Assembly (NCBI GenBank): GCA_031256175.1
Contig: JAIRRC010000033.1
Coordinates: forward strand, 1-34,627
From: Rickettsiales bacterium
GTDB lineage: Bacteria; Pseudomonadota; Alphaproteobacteria; Rs-D84
Direction of reading: 5' to 3'
Length of the DNA stretch: 34,627 nt
In this document: in pieces, positions 27,321 through 34,627 of the stretch
How the letters are laid out: every line of letters begins with the position of its first letter
Numbering within the stretch: position 1 is the first letter of the stretch
Notes under the pieces: generated by a model
What the model was told of the DNA's origin: nothing
Database searches by the model: none
What the model saw: only the letters and a program-made list of their open reading frames with translations
Translations under genes and position numbers: made by a program

Positions 27321-28544
27321 ATGTCTGTCGCAAAATTCAATAGAATCAAGAAAGACACACATCAATATATAGCGGACACATACGCCAGGCAGGATTTGGA
27401 TTTATCATGGGGGCTTGGTTCCTTGGCATACGACTGCCGCGGCAGGGAATACGTCGATTTCACAACAGGCATAGGCTGCAATTCGCTGGGCATCGCGAAT
27501 CCGAAGATAGAGGAAGCCGTCGCCGCCCAAGTCGGCGGCTTAACGCATACCTCGAACATATTCTACAACGAACCGGCGGCGAAACTTGCGAAAAACCTTT
27601 GCGAGAAGACCGGATATTCCAAAGTCTTTTTCAGCAATTCCGGCGCCGAGGCGAACGAATGCGCCATAAAGGCCGCGCGCGCCTATTTCCACGACGCCAA
27701 TATGCCCAAATACAGGAAAGCCAGGAACGAGAGAAGGTTCGAACCCGGATACATACTGACTTTGAACGGTTCCTTCCACGGGCGCACGATGGCGACAATC
27801 AGCATGACCGGACAGGACAAATTCCATCCCGTGAAATTCGCGCCGTATCTTCACAAAATCAACAGCGTCGCCGTCGACTTCAATGAAGTCGACGATTTCG
27901 TCGACTATAACCGGGTCGCCGCGATTGTGGTCGAGCCGGTGCAGGGCGAAGGCGGCGTAGTTCCGATGACGAAAAAATTCATGCGCGACGTCAGGAAACT
28001 TTGCGACGACAACAAAATCCTTCTAATCGCCGACGAAGTCCAGACAGGCAACGGCCGCACCGGAACTTATTTCGCGGCCGAGCAATACGAAATAAAGCCC
28101 GACATCACAACCACCGCCAAGGGCCTGGGCGGCGGACTTGCCATCGGCGCGACGCTGTTCAATAAAAAGACGGCGGCCGCTTTGAAGCCGGGCGACCATG
28201 GCAGCACCTTCGGCGGCAATCCGCTTGCGTGCGCCGCCGCGAACGTCGTCGTGGAAGCAATGACGCCGGAATTCTTGGACGATGTCGCGAACAAGGGCAG
28301 ATATATGCGCCTTCACCTTAACAAGATTCCGAATATAAAGGACGTTTCTGGAATGGGCCTTATGCTTGGCGCCGGCCTTGAAAACGGCATCAGCGCCGCG
28401 GCGGTCCAAAAGGAATGCCTGGCCGAAGGGCTGCTTATCCTGACCGCGGGCGGCAACAGGCTGCGCTTTTTGCCCGCGCTCAATATCCCGAACGAAGTCA
28501 TGCTGAAAGGAATAAATATTCTAAGAAACGTATTGACGAAGTAA
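27321..28544 (+). CDS. argD: Acetylornithine/succinyldiaminopimelate aminotransferase-like class III aminotransferase
   Basis: YVDFTTGIGCNSLGIANPKIEEAVAAQ, FFSNSGAEANECAIKAARAY, LIADEVQTGNGRTGTYFAAE, TTAKGLGGGLAIGA. Confidence 0.87.
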   Translation: MSVAKFNRIKKDTHQYIADTYARQDLDLSWGLGSLAYDCRGREYVDFTTGIGCNSLGIANPKIEEAVAAQVGGLTHTSNIFYNEPAAKLAKNLCEKTGYSKVFFSNSGAEANECAIKAARAYFHDANMPKYRKARNERRFEPGYILTLNGSFHGRTMATISMTGQDKFHPVKFAPYLHKINSVAVDFNEVDDFVDYNRVAAIVVEPVQGEGGVVPMTKKFMRDVRKLCDDNKILLIADEVQTGNGRTGTYFAAEQYEIKPDITTTAKGLGGGLAIGATLFNKKTAAALKPGDHGSTFGGNPLACAAANVVVEAMTPEFLDDVANKGRYMRLHLNKIPNIKDVSGMGLMLGAGLENGISAAAVQKECLAEGLLILTAGGNRLRFLPALNIPNEVMLKGINILRNVLTK

Positions 28545-28627
28545 GGACAGGGTCCCTGGCCCCGCCTTCACCAAGCTTTGCGAGAAAGCAAAGAAAGCAT
28601 GACGAATTGGCAAGGCGGGAGTTTTCT

Positions 28628-29254
28628 TTATAAATATTTATAAAGCGTTTGGCCGTTTTTCGTAAGCCAGTCGCGCTGGCGCTGCCAGCCGGGGCCGTAA
28701 ATGCGCGCGACCTCGGCCCAGAATTTCGGCGAATGGTCGAAGTGCAGCATATGCGCCATCTCGTGCGCGATGATATAGCGCGCGACAGGTTCGGGCGCGA
28801 AAGCCAGCCGGAAGGAAAAGCATAAATTGCCGTCTTCGGAACAGCTGCCCCAGCGCGAGCTTGTGTCGCGGATGGTAAGCTTGGCGGGCTTTTTCCCGAT
28901 GGCGGCGGAATATTCCGCGATTCGTTTTTTAGCGTAAGCCAGAAATTTCTGCTGCGCGGTCCTGGCCAGGCGCGCGCGGCTTGGGTGCGCGATGGTGTAT
29001 TCGTTGTCCAGTATGGTTATCTTGTCGCCGATTTGAAGGTCGACAATCTTGTTCTCGGCGAAATTTTTTTCAAGCCAGGCGCGTTTGGTTTCCAGGAAAC
29101 TTTTCACCTTGCCGTCGGAAGTGTGCCACGGCTTCGACACGGAAATTTTCCGTTTCGGCGAAAATTTCGGCCTTATCGTTATGCTTTTAGAGTTTCGTTT
29201 GACCGCAACCTCGACCGGGACGATTTCCCCGGTCGACAATTCCAAGCTCCACAC
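28628..29254 (-). CDS. YgjP/SprT-like zinc metallopeptidase
   Basis: SSRWGSCSEDGNLCFSFRLAFAPEPVARYIIAHEMAHMLHFDHSPKFWAEVARIYP-like region; HExxH motif. Confidence 0.85.
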   Translation of the reverse strand: MWSLELSTGEIVPVEVAVKRNSKSITIRPKFSPKRKISVSKPWHTSDGKVKSFLETKRAWLEKNFAENKIVDLQIGDKITILDNEYTIAHPSRARLARTAQQKFLAYAKKRIAEYSAAIGKKPAKLTIRDTSSRWGSCSEDGNLCFSFRLAFAPEPVARYIIAHEMAHMLHFDHSPKFWAEVARIYGPGWQRQRDWLTKNGQTLYKYL

Positions 29255-29255
29255 G

Positions 29256-31052
29256 TCAATCTCCGATTTCTGAAAGGATTTTAGCCGCTACCTTTTCCGC
29301 GGTGAAGCCGAAGCGCGACATAAGGTCGCCTGCGGACCCCGAAAGTCCGAAAGTGTCGATACCGATATTGACGCCGGCGAATTCGCGCCAGGCGCGGGTT
29401 GCCCCGGCCTCTACCGATACGATTTTTCCGCCGCCAAGAATTTCACCCTGGTATTTTTTCGGCTGCGCGCGGAACAATTCAACGCAGGGCATAGACACGA
29501 CGGCCGCGTTTATTTTTTCCCCGGCCAAAATTTCCGCCGCGCCAATCGCGACCGCGACTTCGCTGCCCGTCGCGATTATGGTTATATGGCGCCTGCCTTT
29601 CGCGTCCTTCAATATATATCCGCCCTTCGCGATTTTCGCCGCCGGGACGTCGGGCGCAAGCCTAAATTTCTGGCGCGACAACGATATGACGCTTGGCGTC
29701 GCCTTCGAATTCAAGGCGTATTCCCAGGCGAAGGCGACCTCGGCCGCGCTTGCCGGGCGGAAGACGTTCAGGTTCGGCATGGCGCGCAAGGATTCCAGCT
29801 GTTCGACGGGCTGGTGCGTTTCGCCGTCTTCGCCCATGCCTATGCTGTCGTGGCTGAACACGAAAATCTGCGGCACCTTCATGATGGCGGCCAGGCGCAC
29901 GGCCGGGCGCATATAGTCCGAGAAAACAAGGAACGTGCTGCAAAAAGTCTTTTTTCCGGACAGGTTTATTCCGTTCATGGCGGCGGCCATCAAATGCTCC
30001 CTGACGCCGAATTCGATGAAATTCCCGGCCGGATTTTTCGGATTGATATACGAGGTGGAGCCGGTAAGAACATTCGTGCTTGTCGCCAAGTCCGCCGACG
30101 CGCCGACGATTTCGTTTCCGCGCTTTTTCATAACGTCTTCCAGAACTTTGCCCGATATGACGCGCGTCGCCTCGACGCCCGTGATATTTGGAACGACAAT
30201 TTTATATTTGTTTTCTTTATTGGGCTTGCTTTTATTATTCCCGGTTTTTATTTTTTTCCATAACGAATCGTCCGATTCCCTTTCCAATTTTTCCATCAAC
30301 TGCGCCGCGTCGTCGGGCTTTAACGGCGCGCCGTGGACGGCGTTCGTCCCTTCCATTTTGGAACCCAAGCCGATTTTCGTCCGGCACGCTATGAAGGTCG
30401 GCTGGCTGGATTTCTTCGCGGCAAGAATCGCCGCGTCTATCGCGGCCGGGTCGTGCCCGTCTATCCTGAACGCGTTCCATTTCGCGGCCTTGAACCTTTC
30501 CAGGCGGTCGTCGGCGCTTTGCGCGCGGCCGTCTATCGAAATCTCGTTGTCGTCCCAGAACACAATCAGGTTCGAAAGTTTTTGAAGTCCCGCGAACGAA
30601 ATCGTTTCCTGCGCGACGCCTTCCATCAAGTCGCCGTCGGAACACATGACGTAAATCCGGCTGTCCGATTTATTCTTCCGCGCCGCGACTGCCATGCCCG
30701 CCGCCATCGCCAAACCCTGGCCAAGCGGCCCGGTGGTCGCTTCGACGCCGGGCGTCGTGCCGACTTCCGGATGGCCGGGGGTTTTGGAACCCAGTTTCCG
30801 AAAGCCCTGCAAATCCTTTAATGACACGGCATAGCCCGCAAGATGAAGAACGGAATATAAAAGCGAGCTTGCGTGTCCCATCGAAAGGACGAACCTGTCG
30901 CGGCCGGGCCAGGCGGGATTCAAAGGGTCGAAACGCAGATGGTTCGCATAAAGCGTCGTTATGATGTCGGCGGCGCCAAGCGGCGCGCCCGGGTGGCCGC
31001 TGTTCGCGCCCTGAATTTGCATCAGGGACAAGCGCCGCGCGCTGTTCGCCAT
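29256..31052 (-). CDS. tkt: Transketolase (start uncertain, possible GTG just upstream)
   Basis: GANSGHPGAPLGAADIITTLYANHLRF, GHDPAAIDAAI, HDSIGMGEDGETHQPVEQLESLRAMPN. Confidence 0.93.
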   Translation of the reverse strand: MANSARRLSLMQIQGANSGHPGAPLGAADIITTLYANHLRFDPLNPAWPGRDRFVLSMGHASSLLYSVLHLAGYAVSLKDLQGFRKLGSKTPGHPEVGTTPGVEATTGPLGQGLAMAAGMAVAARKNKSDSRIYVMCSDGDLMEGVAQETISFAGLQKLSNLIVFWDDNEISIDGRAQSADDRLERFKAAKWNAFRIDGHDPAAIDAAILAAKKSSQPTFIACRTKIGLGSKMEGTNAVHGAPLKPDDAAQLMEKLERESDDSLWKKIKTGNNKSKPNKENKYKIVVPNITGVEATRVISGKVLEDVMKKRGNEIVGASADLATSTNVLTGSTSYINPKNPAGNFIEFGVREHLMAAAMNGINLSGKKTFCSTFLVFSDYMRPAVRLAAIMKVPQIFVFSHDSIGMGEDGETHQPVEQLESLRAMPNLNVFRPASAAEVAFAWEYALNSKATPSVISLSRQKFRLAPDVPAAKIAKGGYILKDAKGRRHITIIATGSEVAVAIGAAEILAGEKINAAVVSMPCVELFRAQPKKYQGEILGGGKIVSVEAGATRAWREFAGVNIGIDTFGLSGSAGDLMSRFGFTAEKVAAKILSEIGD

Positions 31053-31088
31053 AAGTTTAAGCTGCTTTGAACTGAATCTCACGCACCG

Positions 31089-31121
31089 CCCGTCACCCCG
31101 GCGAAGGCCGGGGTCCATTGT
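31089..31121 (-). repeat. R1 copy, inverted orientation
   Basis: CCCGTCACCCCGGCGAAGGCCGGGGTCCATTGT, exact reverse complement of the 23678 copy. Confidence 0.85.
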
Positions 31122-31187
31122 TGTTAATGTTATTTTGAAGTGAATCTCATTTGTGGTATTATATCATTAAAGCAAGGGTGCGAATCA

Positions 31188-31610
31188 ATGGCTAAAATAA
31201 ATATTTTTACGGACGGCAGCTGCCTGGGCAACCCGGGCCCCGGCGGCTGGGCCTTTGTCTATCCGGGCGTCGAAAAATTCGGGTCCGAAGCCATGACCAC
31301 CAATAATAGGATGGAACTTATGGCCGTCATCAGCGCCCTGGCGGAATTCCGGGAGGGCGCGGAAATCGGCATAACCACCGACAGCCAATACGTGAAAAAC
31401 GGCATGGAGCAATGGATTAAGAATTGGAAGGCCAAGGGCTGGAAGACCGCCAACAAGGAACCCGTGAAGAATCAGGACCTTTGGGTTCGTCTGGACGCGC
31501 TTGTCGCCGCGCGCCGCGTTTCGTGGGCCTGGGTCAAGGGCCATGCCGGCGACCCGCTGAACGAGCGCGTCGACGAGCTTGCCCGCGCCGCCGCCGAAGG
31601 TTTGCAATAA
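31188..31610 (+). CDS. rnhA: Ribonuclease HI
   Basis: [70 protein letters not shown]. Confidence 0.96.
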   Translation: MAKINIFTDGSCLGNPGPGGWAFVYPGVEKFGSEAMTTNNRMELMAVISALAEFREGAEIGITTDSQYVKNGMEQWIKNWKAKGWKTANKEPVKNQDLWVRLDALVAARRVSWAWVKGHAGDPLNERVDELARAAAEGLQ

Positions 31611-31651
31611 CCCTAGATTTATGGTATAATATTATAAATAGAGAGAATGGA

Positions 31652-33316
31652 ATGTTGTTAAGGTTTGTTCCTTTTATAATTTTTGCGTTCGCGTTCGCCG
31701 ATATGGCGGCGGCGGATTCCGTGCGCGACCCGCGCAAGACCAATAATTACAGCGCAGGAAAGGGCGTCGGCCAGGGCAGCGTCAGCGTTTCCTTTGGCGA
31801 CGGCTCGGGCGTCAATCTTATAACCGAAGCGCCGGGCCTTATCCAACAAGCCCAAGAGGCCGAGGCCGCGCGCCTTGCCGCGCCGCTTCCAATCCGCGTC
31901 GCGAATCCCGACATCGAACGGCTTATCCGCGCCGGCGACATTTCCGCAGGCGTCGATTTGGAAGACCTTGAAATTTGCCGCTCGGTCAATCCGACCAGCG
32001 GCGCTTTCGCCTGGGACAGGCCCAATTTCCGCGGCACCGGCGCCGCTTATGACTCAAACAAAGACACCTGCGTGGCCGAAGTAAGCCTTGTCGCGCGCGA
32101 CGTAAGCCAGGCCGTCATCGTCGCCAAGATGAACGTGCCCGTCGGCGCAACTTTCGAATGCAATATCGACAGCTTTCCGGAATCCGGCTTTCAGCCCGAA
32201 ATGGCAGGCGTCGTTTTCCCGGCAGACCGCGAGCCGACCCGCGAAGACGTCGAAAAACAGATGGATAAGGAACGCGCGAAAAATCCGCTTGCCAAAACCA
32301 TCGGCGGCGTGCTTGTCGGCGGACTTATGGGCAACATGATTGGAGCCAACGATTCCGGCGGCGACGGGCTTTTCGGCACCAACAAGGACAAGATGATTGC
32401 CACCGGAATCGGCGCCGCCGCGGGCGGAACCGGAATGTATGTCGCCCAGAACACCGGCCACGTCGTCGGCAGCACAATCGAAAGCGCCATGATTGCCGGC
32501 GCGGGCGGCACCATCATCGGGAACATAACCGCGGGCATAGTCGGCGGGAACGCGATTCTCGACATCCGGCCGTGCAAAATCAAAGGACAGGAAAGGACCT
32601 GCATAATCGGCATGTCATATAAAATCAACGAAGACAGAATCAATGTCATTTGCAATACCGAAGGCAATTTCCGCAACGACTGCCTGCTTTTGTCCACCAA
32701 CCAGAACACCGCCGAAGGACGCGAAACTTGCAGGAACTTCAAGGCCGATGGCGCGGAAAGCTGCGTGAAGGACGACAGGATGGACGCCGCGGGCGGAAAC
32801 TGCGCCAATGTCAAAAGATTCTCGGTCAAGGGCGAAAAGGGCGAGCGCGCCGAAACGGACGGCAAATGGATTGCCGGAACCTGCAACAAAGCGGTTCAGG
32901 GCAAACGCGCCGTCATGGAATGGAACGGCAAGAAAGACGCGACGCTGGCCGATTTCCGCAAGGCCAATCCGGGGCAGGTGTGCGTATATCCGGCGGACCT
33001 TAGCGGCAATTCCCTGATAGGCGCGGACTGCGATTCAATGGATTTCGACCCGTCGGTCAAGGACGCGTCCGACGGCGGCATAATCGATTTCAATAATTCG
33101 GCGCGGAACACCGGCACGCTTATCGGCACCGGCGTAGGAACCGGCGTCGGCGCTTTGGCCGGATACAAGGGCGCGGGCAGCGCATTGGACGACAGATGGC
33201 ATTCGGCGGTTTTGGAATACGCCGATTCGATGAAAAAATTCAAGTGTTATAGCGGCGGATGGTTATTGGGCGATTACCGGAATATCATAACTATTCCTTC
33301 GCCAATTCTTCCGTAA
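31652..33316 (+). CDS. Secreted glycine-zipper, Cys-rich protein; possible divergent third carrier of the C-terminal module
   Basis: ATG at 31652 gives signal peptide MLLRFVPFIIFAFAFADMAAA; TLIGTGVGTGVGALAGYKGAGSALDD...FKCYSGGWLLGDYRNIITIPSPILP. Confidence 0.75.
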   Translation: MLLRFVPFIIFAFAFADMAAADSVRDPRKTNNYSAGKGVGQGSVSVSFGDGSGVNLITEAPGLIQQAQEAEAARLAAPLPIRVANPDIERLIRAGDISAGVDLEDLEICRSVNPTSGAFAWDRPNFRGTGAAYDSNKDTCVAEVSLVARDVSQAVIVAKMNVPVGATFECNIDSFPESGFQPEMAGVVFPADREPTREDVEKQMDKERAKNPLAKTIGGVLVGGLMGNMIGANDSGGDGLFGTNKDKMIATGIGAAAGGTGMYVAQNTGHVVGSTIESAMIAGAGGTIIGNITAGIVGGNAILDIRPCKIKGQERTCIIGMSYKINEDRINVICNTEGNFRNDCLLLSTNQNTAEGRETCRNFKADGAESCVKDDRMDAAGGNCANVKRFSVKGEKGERAETDGKWIAGTCNKAVQGKRAVMEWNGKKDATLADFRKANPGQVCVYPADLSGNSLIGADCDSMDFDPSVKDASDGGIIDFNNSARNTGTLIGTGVGTGVGALAGYKGAGSALDDRWHSAVLEYADSMKKFKCYSGGWLLGDYRNIITIPSPILP

Positions 33317-33321
33317 TTCAT

Positions 33322-34233
33322 ATGAACGAGATGGTTCGGGATTTTAGGGAATACTTATTGACCGCGCGCGGATATTCAATCAACACCGCCGAATCATATT
33401 GTTTCGACATCAAGAATTTCCTGGAATTTTTCGAAGAATACGAAGGCGACGAGCCAGCCCGCGAAAGTTTGGCGGCCGCGGACCAAGCCGCCTTCCGCGC
33501 ATGGCTGTCCGCCCGCGCTTCAAAGGGCATCGCGAAATCGTCCAGCGCGCGCGCCTTATCCGCGCTTAAAATGTTCTATAAATTCCTGGGCAGAAAATTC
33601 GGCCTGAAAAATCCCGCAATCCAACTTATGCAGTCGCCGAAAGTCCCGCGGAAATTATCCAAGGCGCTTGGCGGCGAAGACGTAATCGCTTTGCTTAAAA
33701 CAACCGACGAAATGTATCCGGCCGAGCCCTGGCTGGCCGCGCGCGACAAGGCGCTGATGACTTTGCTATATGGATGCGGGCTTCGAATTTCCGAAGCTTT
33801 AAGCCTGACCGACGGCAGCGTCGCCGGCGCGCCGGAAGTCGTCCGAATCAGGGGCAAGGGCGGCAAGGACAGGCTGGTGCCCATTCTTCCAATCGTGCAT
33901 TCCGCCATCGCAAGATATATGGAGCTTCGCCCGTATGGATTCGACGCCATGCGCGCGCTGTTCCGGTCAAGCCGCGGCCTGCCATTATCGCCGCGCGCGG
34001 CGCAGCGCCTTACCGAACAAGCGCGGAACATGGCGATGCTTCCGGAATACACGACGCCGCACGCGCTTCGGCATTCATTCGCGACCGGCCTGCTTTCGGG
34101 CGGCGCGGATTTGAGGGTTTTGCAGGAACTGCTGGGGCATTCGTCGCTTTCGACCACGCAGCTTTACACCAAAGTGGATATGAACACTTTGATGGAATCC
34201 TACAACGCCGCCCATCCGCGCGCGAAGAAGTAA
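33322..34233 (+). CDS. xerC: Tyrosine recombinase XerC
   Basis: SAM-like N-domain, LLYGCGLRISEALSL, HALRHSFATGLLSGGADLRVLQELLGHSSLSTTQLYT, terminal YNAAHPRAKK. Confidence 0.88.
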   Translation: MNEMVRDFREYLLTARGYSINTAESYCFDIKNFLEFFEEYEGDEPARESLAAADQAAFRAWLSARASKGIAKSSSARALSALKMFYKFLGRKFGLKNPAIQLMQSPKVPRKLSKALGGEDVIALLKTTDEMYPAEPWLAARDKALMTLLYGCGLRISEALSLTDGSVAGAPEVVRIRGKGGKDRLVPILPIVHSAIARYMELRPYGFDAMRALFRSSRGLPLSPRAAQRLTEQARNMAMLPEYTTPHALRHSFATGLLSGGADLRVLQELLGHSSLSTTQLYTKVDMNTLMESYNAAHPRAKK

Positions 34234-34254
34234 AAACAACCATATTAAAATAGT

Positions 34255-34282
34255 TTGATTTTTCAATAATCCGCTGTATCAT
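34255..34282 (+). promoter_or_regulatory. Candidate sigma70 promoter for the structured RNA
   Basis: TTGATT-N16-TATCAT; predicted start near 34289. Confidence 0.5.
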
Positions 34283-34288
34283 CTTCCC

Positions 34289-34435
34289 GATGCGGGCGAG
34301 TTGCCCGCGTCGGGGTGTAAAGGCCTCAAAGCAATCCTGTTGAAAGGCAGGAGGGTGGCGAATATATCGAATAAGCCACACTACTGCTTTGTAGTCTTTA
34401 ACCTCCTGCCACTTTTTACGAAGTGGCTTTTTTTT
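34289..34435 (+). ncRNA. Candidate small structured RNA, family not recognised
   Basis: GCGGGC/GCCCGC hairpin, GGCAGGAGG/CCTCCTGCC long-range stem, two internal hairpins, possible loop pseudoknot, terminator with T8, promoter upstream, no credible ORF. Confidence 0.55.
34408..34435 (+). terminator. Rho-independent terminator
   Basis: GCCACTT-TTTACG-AAGTGGC-TTTTTTTT. Confidence 0.85.
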
Positions 34436-34472
34436 ACGATTTGAGATTCCCGCCTTCGCGGGAATGACAAAA
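34433..34472 (+). repeat. R2 copy downstream of the candidate ncRNA
   Basis: TTTACGATTTGAGATTCCCGCCTTCGCGGGAATGACAAAA. Confidence 0.75.
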
Positions 34473-34496
34473 GAGAAAAATAAAAAAGGAGCCGAT

Positions 34497-34627
34497 ATGA
34501 CGCACAAGGAAATTTGGAAGATGATAGACTTGCTGGCGGAATCGAAGGGCATGACCGCGTTCAGGCTGGCGAAGATTTCCGGAATCGACAGCACCGCATT
34601 CAATCCAAGCAAGCGGGTTTTCAAGAA
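34497..34627 (+). CDS. HTH (S24/LexA-like) transcriptional regulator, truncated by window end
   Basis: MTHKEIWKMIDLLAESKGMTAFRLAKISGIDSTAFNPSKRVFK resembles the N-terminus of alphaproteobacterial HTH-S24 proteins; AAAAAGGAG RBS. Confidence 0.65.
   Translation, partial: MTHKEIWKMIDLLAESKGMTAFRLAKISGIDSTAFNPSKRVFK

Noticed and set aside
33322-34233. Tyrosine recombinase as evidence for an integrative element
   Set aside because: Sequence and the AAHPRAKK terminus fit housekeeping XerC; no flanking att sites or cargo genes.

Overview
The window looks like an alphaproteobacterial chromosome segment. This is inferred from a TrcR/DUF1013 protein, a DUF2155 protein and CarD next to housekeeping genes; I could run no taxonomic search. 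Housekeeping content: a truncated cold-shock gene, tRNA-Gly(GCC), tRNA-Lys(TTT), carD, trcR, rpoD, obgE, prfB (with the RF2 programmed frameshift), single-chain glyS, recO, tRNA-Gly(TCC), a divergent PurE-like gene, rpsP-rimM-orf-trmD-rplS, class II lysS, an argD-like gene, a YgjP-like metallopeptidase, transketolase, rnhA and xerC. Accessory content: three secreted Cys/Gly-rich proteins that appear to share a C-terminal module, a collagen-like protein, a GT2-radical SAM/SPASM fusion with a C9 tract at its start, a GT32/Caps_synth-like protein, two microproteins, and two ORFs separated by a G9 tract that fuse exactly if one G is added. Non-coding content: several hairpin repeat families with nested insertions, a parS-like palindrome, a 16-bp palindrome found twice, and a candidate ~145-nt structured RNA at 34.29-34.44 kb with promoter, possible pseudoknot and terminator. 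The best candidates for something undescribed are the shared C-terminal module, the structured RNA and the homopolymer loci. I saw no CRISPR array, rRNA, prophage or transposase.
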